Source: Chaunax sp. Z400 (taxonomy: Eukaryota > Chordata > Actinopteri > Lophiiformes > Chaunacidae). From it: a DNA stretch of 64,000 nt. The stretch spans positions 2,472,001 to 2,536,000 of the forward strand of contig CM075194.1 in the NCBI GenBank assembly GCA_037577475.1, read 5' to 3'. The position numbers were made by a program, and so were the translations under genes. Under the pieces are notes generated by a model. That model searched no databases. It worked only from the letters and a program-made list of their open reading frames with translations, and had not been told where the DNA came from. Positions 11,830 through 25,107 of this stretch are shown here, in pieces (within the stretch, counting starts at the first letter, position 1; each line of letters starts with the position of its first letter).

Positions 11830-12788
11830 GGCCCCATATACAAGACAAAGTTTCTGCTGAAAATGGAAAAGTTTTTTCTTTGCATTTTGAAGCTGAAACC
11901 CTGCATTCAAACAGCATTGTTTTCTAAACGATCCTGTTACACATGGATCTGCAAAATCAGCTGAAAACGCTGTAGTATGTATGCCAGGGCAGTAGATGGT
12001 GGTGTAACTTTGAAAATCTGCACCACAGAATAAGATCAGTAGTGATGCAGCAAATCTACATTGGAGGAGCGTTAATAAACTCAACAGTTGCCCCATTCAG
12101 ACAGCGTTTTCACTCCGGGCCTGTTGTGATTTTATTCCACCTCTTTAGGTGGTAACAGCGCCGAAACAGACGTCTGTATGAATGAAGTGCCCGGCGTTGT
12201 GGAACAGGTGTGACGTTGTAGTGATATGTTCAGGTCTGCAACCTACCCTGGAGGATTTAACTATGCTGTATCAACAGGAAGTCTGTTATTTGAAGAACAA
12301 GCACAGAAAATAACCACTAAACTGGGGAGATTGTGAAATATATCAGCTTTTATCATTGCTGTTGTGTCGTACGTCAAGCCTCTTAACATTGCGGGATGCC
12401 GGCACACACTGAGGTGGCGTTGTGAGGCCTTGGTCCAGTTTGAACACACCGAAGGGGTCACAGAGAGGAGAATGTGTTTCGGTGCTGTTGCACAATGCCT
12501 GTCTGAAAGTGGCTAAAGTCCGACATTGTTTTTTTTTGCTGTTGTTGTTGTTCTGTCCGCATACGCAAATAATGCTTGAACCGTAATAGGCACGTGCAAA
12601 GCTGGGCTGTGATGCCATCGTTTTCAGAGGAGTTGCGTTTTGCCCATTTACATGACGATGGTACGGTGGCGTTGTCAAAGATTACCATTTCAGTCTCCGA
12701 AAACACCGTTCTTGTGTGTAAACAAACAGCCAAAATGCAACAAAACTTTTCAGTTGTTGGGTGAAACGGTTGTTGTGTAAACGGCCCC
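11830..12788. mobile_element. hAT-type MITE ends (pair A)
   Basis: Left end GGCCCCATATACAAGACAAA and right end (reverse complement GGGGCCGTTTACACAACAAC) share an imperfect terminal repeat of about 45 bp running into TGAAAA.GTTTT. The right end lies inside pair B. Confidence 0.6.
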
Positions 12789-12940
12789 AAAGTCACCAAA
12801 TCGTCACAGCCCTGTCCTTTTCCCCTAGTGTTCATCAGATGTACATTTCGGCGCTGTTACTGGCTCTGCTGCCGTTTATACAGAACGTCAGGGCGGAATA
12901 AAGTCGCACCGGGCCCACATTAAAAACACTGTCTGAATGG
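12093..12940. mobile_element. Second MITE (pair B) with about 100-bp inverted ends
   Basis: CCATTCAGACAGCGTTTT at 12093 and its inverse ending at 12940. Farther in, TTTATTCC and GTAACAGCGCCGAAA occur at both ends in inverse orientation. It overlaps pair A in an interlocked, not nested, manner. Confidence 0.7.
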
Positions 12941-13840
12941 AGCGTCTGATTCTGTTGATAAAAAAATCTTATTTTTCACTTACATAAAGTCAAATATTTG
13001 GTATGAATTCAGTTAGGTGGTAAATTTTGTTTTCCTTTTGTGCGAAGAATTGACGATATAAAGTTCTCTCAGTCTTTTATTTGCGTTCGACCTGAGAACT
13101 TGCGACAGTGTTGTCGTGTTGACTTGGACGTCAAATTGAATCCAGACTTTTTATCCTCTTGAAAACGTTTGAACAGTTACTAGACCTTTTTTTTTTTTTT
13201 AATCGCAGACACAAACATGAGTTTGTGAGTTTGAGTGCGGTGGTATAATTGTCGGCACAGACAGTCTACAGATGTTATTTTCTTTCTACTGCTGGAGTCA
13301 TTTCTCACGCTGTATTTCTGTCACCTTCTCAGATGGAGGACGGTGTGTTCTGCGCTCTTTTCTCAAGTGGCCGTGGTGATGTTGATGTTTGCTCTGTGTT
13401 AACAGCTGCTACTTAAAGCGTGCCGACGAGATTTTAGCTCTTATTTGTTAAAATTTTAAAGTTACAAACTGCTAAGAGGCATCAGTTTGGGATGTATGAT
13501 ATATAGAAGAAACAGACCCCTGATCATTCAGTGTGTTCTGATTCGTCTACGGGACACCAAACATTCAGATTATTAGAAATAGAAAATAAAAAGGATCAGT
13601 AATGATTGTAAACAATGTAGAGCAGGTTTGTGTTCTTCATCCTATGATTGTCCCGGAGGAAGAGGTTGGTCTGAAGCTTTGGATACATGTGTTGTTGACT
13701 GTCTCGCCCCTCGGCTAAAACTACAGGGCCTCCTCTCCCCCCCCTACACGGGGCCCCTCAACCCCTCTCTTTCTCTTTTTCTCAGCCATTCACTCTATCC
13801 TCTCTGCCGATCTTCTGCTTTCTCTCCCTCTCTACTTGTT
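12941..13840. other. No recognised feature
   Basis: AT-rich, becoming CT-rich from 13735. The open frame starting at 13628 is mostly repeat. Confidence 0.5.
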
Positions 13841-13849
13841 CTCCTTCTA

Positions 13850-14015
<166 letters not shown>

Positions 14016-14159
14016 ACACACACCTTCCATCCGTTTGCTTGTGCTCACTGCCCATATCTTTCTCTTTTCTCTCTCCACCCCCCCTTCCTCTCTCTCCCTT
14101 CCCCCACCGCCTTCCACCCCCCCGCCAAACCCCCATCCTTCTTAAACAGAATGTGTGTT

Positions 14160-14520
14160 CTGTTGTGCACACACACACGCACACACACAGTGAGAGAAAC
14201 TGGTGCTTTATCTCCCCTAGGAGTTGTTCTCGCTGACTGAGGCACGCTCTGGGTGTGTATTTTTGTGCATGCCTGTGTGTTAGTGAGTGTCTTTGCGTGT
14301 GCACGTGCGTGTTAATGCGGACCGTGCATGGGGGTGGGGGTTAGCATGTTTTTGTGTGTCTGCACTGCTGACTCCACACATGATCCCCATTAGAGGCTGG
14401 CGGGAGCAGACACACACTCATACACATCGCACATGCACTTTCATCCACGCCCACTTATCCATACATGCACACACTCACACACACACTCACACACACACTC
14501 TCACTGACATGCACACATGT
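14160..14520. repeat. Scattered CA/TG low-complexity sequence
   Basis: Short CA and TG runs at 14168-14190, 14410-14430 and 14465-14500 between unique bases. Confidence 0.7.
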
Positions 14521-15059
14521 AAAGCACACATATGCACGCAGGTATATGTGCATCCACCACAATTTGTGGGGCCTGATCCCATTTCACCCCGAAGGCTTTT
14601 CCACCAACAGGGACTGGTGTTGGAACTGGTTTCTGAACAAATTTTGACTATTTTAATCGCAAAATAAAAGTTCTCACCCTGCTGCAGCCACTTCTACCTG
14701 CTCCTCCAGAGCAACCCCGAGGATAGGGAGAAGGTGACATCATCCCCATGTAAGCCTAACATCATTCCTGGGCAACCGCAAGTGTCCCGAGAAACCAGAT
14801 GTGTCGTGAGCAAAGAGGAGAGTTTTGAGGCTCAGAGGGAAGTAAATACATCACTCATTCATCAACTGAAGAGATCAGTGCTTCAGTGGCAACACAGAGA
14901 AATCACAAAGGCTGAGAAGTCAAAATGTGGGAGATGGACAGAACAGCTTCTCCAAAACTACCTGACAGGAATATTACGAGTTACATTCCTAGAAGGCAAA
15001 TCAATAGATCAATAGACTCAATCCACCGAGGCCAAATGATCCATTTTAATTAATCCAAA

Positions 15060-15560
15060 TTCTAGTTATTAACCAAACCCAACAAGTTTCATGGAAATCT
15101 GTCAAGCAGTTTGTTGCACAACTGATGAAAAATACTGAAATGTGTCGCAAGGTAAAAGGAAGAGAAATAAATGAATGGATCTGCGCCTTTATCCAGATCC
15201 ATGATGGTTTACGCCCCACCTTTCTACCCAGTTTTATAAAAATATGTCACGTCATTTATGTGTAATTGACAAAACATTTCCAACAAGTCCTACCTCGCCA
15301 TGTTAAAAAAAAAAAAACGGGAAAGAATTCCAGAATCCGCACTTTTACCTGGATCCAGTCCAAACTTTACAACGTGCTACCTGGCCAAGCCCAAGACTAA
15401 GTTCCATTAAAAGTTATTGTTCATGTGTAAACCTTAAATTCATGCATAACAGATGGAAATGGGGGGAAAAAGTCACATAAGGCAATATTAAAGAAAGTGA
15501 AAAGAACTCCTGGACCCGCCCCTTTATGCCCGTGTCAAGTCCAACCCTACAGTCAAACAA
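15060..15560. repeat. Degenerate tandem units of a dispersed fish repeat (about 165 bp period)
   Basis: Three units recur. Each has a GGATC(C/T)G-type phrase followed by CCTTTAT, then CAAGTTTCATGGAAATCTGT-type or related sequence, and GTAAAAGGAAGAGAA/AAAGTGAAAAGAA. Related units lie at 49.2-49.94 and 51.05-51.25 kb. Confidence 0.6.
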
Positions 15561-15568
15561 AACAGTGA

Positions 15569-15764
<196 letters not shown>

Positions 15765-16345
15765 TCTACAGCAGCCCTTCATTGTACTTAAATGGTTGAT
15801 ATATGAGAGTAGCAGAGGGAGAAATGGGGTGAGGGTCAGGGTGAGGTTTAGGGTGGTGTTGTGGGTGTCACAATGAAACAGTTCCAGTGATTGCTGCAAC
15901 TCTGATTGTATTTTCTACATATGCTACATTGTGCAATGATTGTAATTCTATCCCTGCTCCAGAGAGATCGATCTAACCCAACCAGGGGCGAGAATTTAGG
16001 CGGAACAGCTTTGTGAAACTTTGTTGAGAGATTTAAGGCTTTAACTTTGCAGGAACTCATTACATTACATTACATTACACTACCGGCTTCTGTTATTCAG
16101 TACAGAAACATCTGCAAATACTGGTTGATGTTTGGTGTCAATATCTTTTTATTACCTTTTACTTTCTTCTAATCATCTATTATTTATTACTTTGTTATAC
16201 TGATTTACTTTCATTTCATCATCATATTCATTCTCTCTTGCATTCATCGACCATTACCTTGACTTTTCTCCATCTTTCAGTTTTAAATGATCTGCTGTGT
16301 ATTTTGTATTTTTATCCCCGGTTTTAATTCTTTTAACTCTCAAAT
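15765..16345. other. No recognised feature
   Basis: ACATT pentamers at 16060-16078; otherwise unique-looking. Confidence 0.4.
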
Positions 16346-16464
16346 CTTGTTTGGCTCTATGGTTTTGTGCTTAAAGTCGTTATGTTAACTGAGTCTCCTG
16401 TCTTTGTTTTGTCTGACAAAGCACTTTGTAAACAGTTGTTTTCAAAGGTACTATACAAATAAAG

Positions 16465-16500
<36 letters not shown>
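16346..16500 (+). mobile_element. 3' end of an L2-like LINE or SINE with ATT tail
   Basis: CAAAGCACTTTGTAAACAGT and ACTATACAAATAAAGATTATT followed by ATT repeats are typical of the 3' ends of fish L2-type elements. Confidence 0.6.
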
Positions 16501-17234
16501 AGCTAACAAACGTCACCTAACCACTAGCTTAAATAAAGAATGATCTCAAATTCACTGCAGTAAAAATGAGGACTGGTGAAAATGTAAGTGTATTTTATTA
16601 AAGAAATCTAACTGCTGCATTTCTACTCCTAATATCTGGAATCCTGTGCTTATCATCAGTAGCTTATGAGTTCTAAACAAAAATATGATTTTTCATATTT
16701 TTGACTACATAGAACTTCTTACCTTTCACAGATACATAAATCCTTTAAAGACTCTGAATCTGCATTATCTCAGCTACCTATGGGTGGCAGTGTCATGTCT
16801 CTACCCCCTCTGTGACCCAACACATACTGACCTTCTCCACATATAGATATTAATCTACCAGATTAATCATATGATCCACACCTGGATCCAATTATGCATC
16901 ATGTTGTCCATGCCTGGGAGTTTTTACTTTGATTTTTCTCATGATTTTGGTAAAATGTAAAAAAAAAAAAAAAAGACATTGCAAGGTTTGACTTTGCAAG
17001 ATAGGATATTTTTTTAATATAAGTGAAAAACTGATCCAGAGTCGGCATCTGCACCCGGATTTCTGTCAAAATTTAATTAAGTCTGATCAACTTTTTTTGG
17101 CTCAGTAAAATCATCAAAATCCGTCGATAACTTTTCGAGACTCTCATTGGTGGAGGTAACAAAATAGAAAATTTGCTGATGCTAAAAAGGAAAGTAGAAA
17201 CTTAATTAAAAAGACATAAGTAACTATAATCAAC
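16501..17234. other. Unique-looking, with one unit of the GGATCC-type repeat near 17035-17160
   Basis: CAGAGTCGGCATCTGCACCC, ACTTTTCGAGACTCTCATTG and GGTGGAGGTAACA resemble the dispersed repeat units elsewhere in the window. Confidence 0.4.
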
Positions 17235-17470
17235 ATCTAATATATTCATCCGTCCATTTACTAAAACAGATCATCCTTTGTGGGGTTGGAGCCCATCCCC
17301 GTGGACACTGGGTGAGAGACAGATCGCCAGTTCATCACAATCATTCACGCTCATGTTCACAATATAGAGTCACCGACTGACCCGTGTTGCATGTTTTTGG
17401 ACTGTGGGAGGAAGCTGGAGCCACAGGGAGAACATGCAAACTCCACACAGGATGGGCCCAAGTCTGGATT
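17235..17470 (-). repeat. SINE-like dispersed fish repeat, reverse copy
   Basis: ATCATCCTTTGTGGGGTTGG, GGACACTGGGTGAGAG, AGAGTCACCGACTGACC, ATGTTTTTGGACTGTGGGAG and AACATGCAAACTCCACACAG are the reverse complement of blocks of the copy at 41-340. Confidence 0.85.
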
Positions 17471-20400
17471 CAAAAACAGAAGTGCAGCTAAAATCTCATA
17501 TAATTTATGTTGTGATATTTACATCTTAGGGACGTTGTTAAATTACTGGTTACATAGTAACAAACACAAAAAGATGCATCAGCGTCTAAAACTAATTCAG
17601 TGATAAAACAAAGTATATAATCAGATAAGTAGAACATATTGACTTCTATATAACAGACATCGTTGTCCTGCTGTTTGACTGTAATTACTTCCTTAAACAC
17701 TAATTTTATGGCATCTCTGCATCATTGGTTTGTATACGGTGGACAATAACATGGAAGGAGGGAGAGACAGCACAGATAATATAATATAGGGAGCCACAGC
17801 CAATCAAAGCAGAGCATCGTGTTAAATGTCATTGCTTTTAAAATCCCTGTTATGGTCGCTTAATATAGCTTCTGTCCTGAAACAGCTGGTTTCATCTCTT
17901 TCATTGGTTCTAAGACATATAAACATTAAGATCATGTGGACCAATCACTGACTTAACAACGATATATTGTTTACCACAAACAGGTGATGATAATGTTCCC
18001 TAAATTTGAGTATATTTCATTTAGAAAAAGGGATCCTGTGTGTAGCATTCAACAGCATCTGGTGGTGTAAATATTCTAAATATTATATTCCATTTTTACT
18101 CAAAAATCCCCTTAAATCCAACAAACTGGACCTTTAATCCTTAAAATGAAAAATGGGGATTTTATCTTGTGTTAACCCAAATATTTGAGATATTAAAAAA
18201 TGAAATGCAGATTTTAAATCATTAAAATATTGGGCAGCTCTAGACTGAAGCACGCTGGTTAATACATAGTCAGGTACCAAAAGATTTTTGTAGTGTGCAA
18301 CAACTGGAGCGCAGGAATATTGACCTGGTTAATTGGTGCTGAAACAGTGCAAAGAAGTGCAGGAGTGACACACTGGGATCCAGAGAAACCATAACAGAAG
18401 CTCACGTATTACAGCACAGATAAGACAGACTGACTGCAGGATGGCAGACTAAACATCAACACTGTGCAGGTATACGTTCAGAGCTGAGGAATCTTTCCAC
18501 TGCAGTCACAGCTGACGTTCGCAGAGGAGCCGCCTGAAACTTAGAGAAGATTCAACACAGATGGTCAAAACACAACAACACTGATTTGCAGACTGACTAG
18601 CTAATACCTGCCTCCCTGCTAATATAGCATACAGATTTCCATATATTTTACAGTATTACCCATATAGGCCACAGTAGCAGCAAAAACAAAAGCAGCATGA
18701 GAGATAATCAGTCTTAAGTCCTCATCTAAACTACACCCAGTCTGTCCAATGCCTGCTGGCCCTGGGGATTGTGCTGGAGTTTTAATCCACTTAAAAGCAG
18801 AGGACCTCTGCTGTTGTTTCCAAGGGGCTTGACCCACACACGCACACGAACACGCACACACACACACACATGCACAGAAACAATCAGTACATGCATGCAG
18901 CACTACGCACAAATTCAGTCACTCCTCGCTGAAAAGGCACTCTGGCAGTCTGTATTGATTGATCATGAAATTTATAATAAGCAGGTTGAGTCGGGCCGGA
19001 TGTCTGAATTGTCTGCCTTGAATGAAAACTCTCATTTAAACCAGTATAGGAGGGCTGATGGATTGTCAGGCACAACCTAACATTGACTGGATTTACTGAG
19101 GAGGGCTTAACAGTTATTCCACCATTGTTCAACTCCACTTTCTACTGTAGGTCTGCTCCAGTAGGCTATGTGTGTGTGTGAGGAGCTGTTAACCTTTAAT
19201 ATCACAAGAATTTTAAAAGGAATGTGCTGCACATGCTGCTAAATATAAACAACACACCCGACATTGTTCATGTTAATGTGTGAAAAATTAAGTGTGATAA
19301 AATATTTTTATTTAGTCATAAAAAATATTGAGTTTGAATGGTTTATTTTTGCGCCACGGACACAATGTCATACTTTATCTCTTCTTGCACCAACGTTTGT
19401 CGTTATCTAATTTGAAATGTACTAATTCCTTATTCTTGCGGAGGGAGGGTGAACCACTGACTTGAACAGCTGCTTCATGACCCAAAAAACTGTCAGTCTT
19501 TCCCTGGAATAAATTGTGGAATGTACCATCTTTGGGTACAGGGGGGAGCTGGAAACGTGTATTTACACGAAAGCGCGTGCCACTTGCAAATGGGCGCGTT
19601 TTAGTGGCGTTAAAAATTCTACAAACATATCAAAAACGTGAGAACGTTAAACGTAACGTGTTATAAGCGTCGAAGAGAGGGAACATAAGACATAATCCGA
19701 AGCGAGCCTCCCCTGTGTTTCAGCGCCATGTTTCTGGAGGACCCATAGTAGAATCAATTCAGCGAGAGGGGAGCTTGAAACCGTCCACTCATGCTTTCCT
19801 CCGAGTCTGAGAGAAACACAGTTGAAGTGAACGCACAGACCAGCCGGCCGCTCTACATGCCCAAAACAGACAGCCTCCAATCACTGACGAAGAGAAACAG
19901 CAGCTTCTCTGCATACATTTATAATATTACTCTACGAAACACAGTCAAAGACTTTAAACTATAAATCCCTGCAGTAATGATTATAGATAATCATTTAAAT
20001 ATCACTATAAACTTACTATAAAGAGCCACAGAAATAATTTAAATACCCAGAGAAAAATTATTTCATCTATTCTACATTGAGTTTATGTTTGTGTCCTCAA
20101 GAAATATTCCAAATTCATAGGAAATAAAATAAAGATGTTGTGAGTCGTTTCATGTTATTTTTCGACTCCGTACTATTTTAACTCTCGCAGATGTTATGAA
20201 TGCAGACGGTACTTTAACCTTCATCCGGCAAAGCGGCTGAGAATATGACGCTCAAGATCAGGAGCGGGTTTGAGCTGCTCCGCGCGACTATCCGCGTGCT
20301 TTCGTGCGTGTATTTGTTAAATGAAAATTCGTTGTTTATCATACAGACATATTCAAACAGATAAATAAATAATGAAGTAGAAGAAGAAACTCAGCCAGTG

Positions 20401-21764
20401 TCACAGATTAAATAGTCCTTGTGAAACTTATACAACGCTATATTGGCTGAGTTCATTATGCACAGCTATGAGCTGCTTCCCACTCATTTTGCTCATTCAT
20501 AGCAACAGAGAACAGCTTCGCCATCTGTTTTCTGTTGCTTTTCACTGATCAGATCCCCTGCATCAGCTGGATGTGCCTTGCTCAAAGGCATCTGTTGACA
20601 GAGAGGAGGGCAAAGATATTCATAGAAACTGACATTGTCATTGCATCACTGGCGAGTCACAGTCAGTTCAGGGCAGCAACAGCTCTGAGGTTGGAAAAGC
20701 CAAGTCTCCGAACACACACCTGCTGGCTGAAGCTGGGTGGTTCCAATCAGGAGTAGAACTACAGCCTATGGAGGTCCAGAGAGCAGAAAACTGGCATTAT
20801 TTAGGGTCAGATTAGAGAACACCGTCTGACCTTTTAACCACCATAAGCTTCAACACCTGCTGCAGGCATCTGGGTCATCAGCTGATGTTAATTAGAGGGT
20901 TTTACATCAAGTTTCATGTGGTTACCGCGGTTACATCCTGACAGTGTGTATGCATCCTCATGTCTGTGTCACATGATTAATATGGGTGCAGTATTTACAT
21001 GCATGTACAGCACTAACATGCATCCGCGTGCACATAATCCTTCTGTGAATGTGTTTGCGTGCGCCTCGTGGAGGGGTGTGGTTCCACGCCACCAGTCCGC
21101 TCACCAATGTCACCTTCATGGACGGCTCCATCGCAGGAGCATCCTTCAGAATGGAACAGATTAGCTTTGCAGGCAGGGATGTTGATGAGGTCATCACTTC
21201 CCAAGGTCACACCTACACAAACCCAGCTATGAGCCCACTGGCGTTAACCCCCCCACACAGACCCTATAGAGACTGGATTCCACCTTCATCCTGCATGCAG
21301 ATCCAAGTGAGGCCGGATAAACCACATCCAACTGGACAAGTTCAATACTGAGTGATAGAACAGACTGTTTTGGCCCCTTTAGACTTCCTTTGCTTATAAA
21401 AGGCTGCATGGCTCCATGTTACAACATACTGTCCTGTCACTTATAGTATTTCTAAGCTCCTATAGACATTTTAATCCCCACACATTTCACCAATCTATGG
21501 AGTTGCAAGCTCTGTTACACAACAGCTGATGATCAGATCAGCTCTTTCAGAGTCTATCTCATCACATGTTTCTATGTTTGCATTTGATTAGCTGGCCATG
21601 AACTGTGTGCAAAACTTCCAAGAAACGTATGCAAGAATATCACTTGCTGTGCTCATAAACCACTTTCAGGCCCACATTTAGTTCTTGCCTGTCTGGTGGT
21701 GCACCACAGTAATGGCTTTGTGACATGATAATGGCTCCTCTCCTTATGTGGAACCAACCTCCAG
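17471..21764. other. 4.3 kb without a recognised gene
   Basis: AT-rich, largely unique. A short CA run at 18837-18870. Several open frames of 60-103 residues have no domain, no conserved start context and no neighbouring splice pattern. No transposon ends found. Confidence 0.5.
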
Positions 21765-22860
21765 TCTCGGTCCGGGAGGCAGACACCATCTCTACATCTA
21801 GGAGTAGGCTTAAGACTTTCCTTTTTGATAAAGCTTGTAGTTAAGGCTGGCCTTGGATAGCCCCTGGAGAACTTCCCATGATGCACTGAGCTTCTCTCTT
21901 CTGTCCACATTCATGTATCATTAATGCAGGTTACGAACTTCTTCCTTGGGAATTTTTTTGTGTTTTCTCGTCTCTCAGGTTCCCATGGATCATGGCTGGA
22001 CCTATTACCATGTTTATAATTATTATTATTCTCGTCATTATTATTACTATTAATAAATATTGTTGCAGTGGTAGTTACTATAGATCCTATAATTTGCAAT
22101 ATTTCTATTATATAGATAGATATCTCTCTTAACCCAACCAGTCAAGGTGGAGGGTCACCCACCTTTAGTCATCTTTAGCCACCTTTAGCCATATTTTAGC
22201 CACCTTTAGCCATCTTACAGCTATTTTTAGCCACCTTTAGCCATTTTTAGCCACCTTTACCCACCATTAGCCATCTTTAGCCACCTTTACCCACCATTAG
22301 CCACCTTTAGTCACCTTAGTCACATTTAGTCACTATTAACCATCTTTAGCCACCTTTACCCATCTTTCGTCACTATTACCCAGCTTTACCCAGCTTTAGT
22401 CACCTTTAGCCATCTTAGTCACCTTTAGCCATCTTTAGTAATCTTTTAGCCATCTTTAAACCTTAAGCCACCTTTACCCATCTTTAGTCACTATTACCCA
22501 GTTTTAGCCATCTTCGTCACCTTTAGTCACTATTACCCATCTTTAGCCACCTTTAGTAATCTTTTAGCCATCTTTAAACCTTTAGCCATTTTTAGCCACC
22601 TTTACCCATCTTTAGCCATCTTTAGCCACCGTCACCCATCTTTAGCCACCTTTAACCAGGGTCTGCTCTGAGGTTTCTGTCTGTAAAAAGGTAGTTTTCC
22701 TCGCTGTTGTCTCCATATTCTTGCTCATGGGGTACTTCTTGGATCTCTGTAAAATAGAGTACGCTCTAGACCTGCTCTGTTGGAAAGTATCATGAGATAA
22801 CTTCTGTTATTTGTTACTATATTGACTTTCAGTCTATTTTGAGGACAAATATGAAAAATT
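21765..22860 (+). mobile_element. 3' portion of a fish non-LTR retrotransposon, split by a minisatellite
   Basis: CATCTAGGAGTAGGCTTAAG and ACTTTCCTTTTTGATAAAGC encode the common LKTFLFDKA-type end. AACCCAACCAGTCAAGGTGG and GGTCTGCTCTGAGGTTTCTG belong to its 3' untranslated part. The family (L2-like or other) is unresolved. Confidence 0.65.
22157..22657. repeat. 10-bp minisatellite (CCACCTTTAG / CCATCTTTAG)
   Basis: About 500 bp of roughly 48 variant decamers, with TTTAGCCACC, TTTAGCCATC, TTTAGTCACC and TTTACCCATC forms mixed. It sits inside the retrotransposon tail exactly where a CACCCACC run is normally found. Confidence 0.95.
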
Positions 22861-24244
22861 AAGTAAAAACTGTTGTTATAGCTCTCATACATGTCAGCAG
22901 CCTTTCTCAGTCCCTGCATCTCAACAGTCCCTCTTGGGTTTGTGCAAACTGCTCACCATTTGTGCAACCAGTGCATGCAAAAGATGCACAACGACAGTAC
23001 AACAGCTACATCTGTGCATGCACAAATTTTCCTCCTATTGATTCTCTACTGCTGTACTGGGCTACATCTCCCTCTGCATCCCTCTAACCTCATGGACAAT
23101 GAAGGCATTGAGGCAAATCTGTTCCCAGAGACAGACATCTTTGTTTTGCACATGCACACACACACATCTGTGTGTGTTTCAGACAGAAAGAACTTATGTG
23201 TTTGTGTTTGGACAAGTGTTTGTGTATCCATGTGTGAGACGCCTTCGCCATGTGAGTCACTTGCTCTTTTGTAGGGGCTTTAAGTAGTGAGGAAGAGCGC
23301 TCCACTCCCTCGTCTGCCTCTGCTCTCGCTCTCTGAGGCCCGAACCGGAGCTCTGCTGCTTCCTCCTTCATCCGTGCTCATCATCACCCAACAGGTTGCT
23401 CTGTCAATAATGAACGCTCACAATGTGCTTGGAAATCTGAGACAGTCAAAGGGAGACGAGCATGTGACTGGATTCACCTGCCTGTGTATTATTATAGCAA
23501 TAAAACAAGACAAACATGATCTTTCTTCTCTTCTTTGTCAGAAATCTCTCCTGATGAGTCGACTGAGGCTATATTTGAATAACAGCTTTGTCCAGACTGG
23601 TCTTCTATGGTGTCCTGCTGGGATAATTGCAGGTGAGTCGTGGAGGAGATAGAGACCGCGGTGCAGAGAGAGATAAGTAAACACACAAGTGACGTCTGTG
23701 GTTGATGACTAACGCTGTGGTGACTCCTGTACCCTCTGCTTTCCTTCAGGACTGCTGGAATAAAGGTTGCTGTGAGGTTCCTCTAATTAATCTGAGCCAT
23801 AAAACACGGAAACATTTTCTTTATCCAAACACAACATCACTGATGTGAATAAGCTTAGAGCCAATCTTTTTTTGCTTTGAGCTGTCAGTCATGGGGGTCT
23901 TTTAGGGGGCTTTTAAATGGAAAAACAAAAACCACTTTCCTGCTGTGGTGTGCAGCCGTTTGCAGACTTCTTCCACCATCTAGTGGCGGCGCACACGCCG
24001 TTACATACTGAGGCTGCACATTTTAGCAGATGCATCCTCACAACTGAGATCACAAGTGGTCAGTAAAGCATGTTCTTCTTTACCAACGTTGGTGCTTTTG
24101 AGAAAAAAGTGATGGATGAACATTCAGCCAGTATTTATCATTCACTCATTCAATTAACTTTATTTTCAGAAACTAAACAAAATATAATGAGTGCACAAAA
24201 AAACAAAAAAAAAACAACAAACCATGGCAGCTTTGGCTGAAACT
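22861..24244. other. No recognised feature
   Basis: Unique-looking. The open frames at 22891-23274 and 23287-23652 contain no known domain. GATAAGTAAACACAC-like and other short motifs are not informative. Confidence 0.5.
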
Positions 24245-24485
24245 AACAATCCTTCCATTTTCTGTTACCACTTATCCTTTGCAGGGTTGGAGGCTGGAGC
24301 CAATCCCAGCAGACGCTGGTCAAGAGGAGGGGTCCACCCTGGACGGGCCACCAGATCATCACACAGAGAGACAAACAACCATTCATGAACACGTTCACAC
24401 ACTTGGCAATTTAGAGTCACATGTTTTTAGACGGCGGGAGGAAGACGGGACCCACACAGAAAGGCAACGATGCTAACCGCTGTAG
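24245..24485 (-). repeat. SINE-like dispersed fish repeat, reverse copy, in the keap1a 3' flank
   Basis: ACCACTTATCCTTTGCAGGG, GAGCCAATCCCAGCAGACGC, ACCCTGGACGGGCCACCAGA and AATTTAGAGTCACATG match the reverse complement of the copy at 41-340. It lies about 460-700 bases beyond the keap1a stop, so it may or may not be transcribed. Confidence 0.85.
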
Positions 24486-24659
24486 CATGGCACAATATAA
24501 AGACAACACATAAGAAAAGTGCTCATTTAGACGCGGTCAGAGGTAGAGACACAACACAAGCAGAGGAATGAGAAATTACACTGAAGGTAATTCAAACTTT
24601 GTAGATTTACACATCAAATTTAACACTGAAAGATCAAAAACAGTCTTAGAATAACATCA

Positions 24660-24665
24660 TTTAAT
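24660..24665 (-). other. Possible polyadenylation signal for keap1a
   Basis: ATTAAA on the minus strand about 280 bases after the stop codon. A canonical AATAAA occurs further away at 24159-24164, beyond a SINE-like repeat. Either could be used; neither is proven. Confidence 0.25.
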
Positions 24666-24940
24666 TAAATAGTTCCATCATTAGAGATTAAATCTGTAGC
24701 ACCTTGTTCATTCTGAGGTCACCGCCATGCTACCAGTGTTTCTGTATCACTTGTTCCCCTTGAAGATGGAGAAATATATTTCTTACTCTTCCTCTTTGGT
24801 GATGTCCAAACGAGATCCATCACTACGGGATACACAAGGAGTTTTCATATCGGAGTATTCTCTGTTGAAAGGCAGCATCACTTACAACCGTATTCATGAC
24901 CAAGACTTGAGCAGCGCTCATCCTCATCCTCATCCTCGTC

Positions 24941-25107
24941 TTACGTGTCCTCGTCTTGTTCTGGCAGGCTGCCGGGACAGGGCTCCATCGTCACGGCGAC
25001 GCCCATTCCGCTGCGTCCAACAGGCATGTTGGTGATGCACGTCCATTCATTAGCTTCTGGGCAGTAACACTCGACGCTGGACAGGAAGCCCTGCTGGTTA
25101 AAACCTC
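24941..25107 (-). CDS. keap1a: keap1a last coding exon (closing Kelch blade and C-terminus)
   Basis: Encodes residues 543-597 and the TAA stop. GGFNQQGFLSSVECY has Phe where human has Y572. RSGMGVAVTMEPC closes the propeller, with the S602 counterpart, and a short Pro/Glu/Asp-rich tail follows. TMEPC at this place is diagnostic for Keap1 among Kelch-like proteins. Confidence 0.95.

Noticed and set aside
22157..22657. CRISPR-like array
   Set aside because: Units are contiguous 10-mers without spacers, in a vertebrate nuclear genome.
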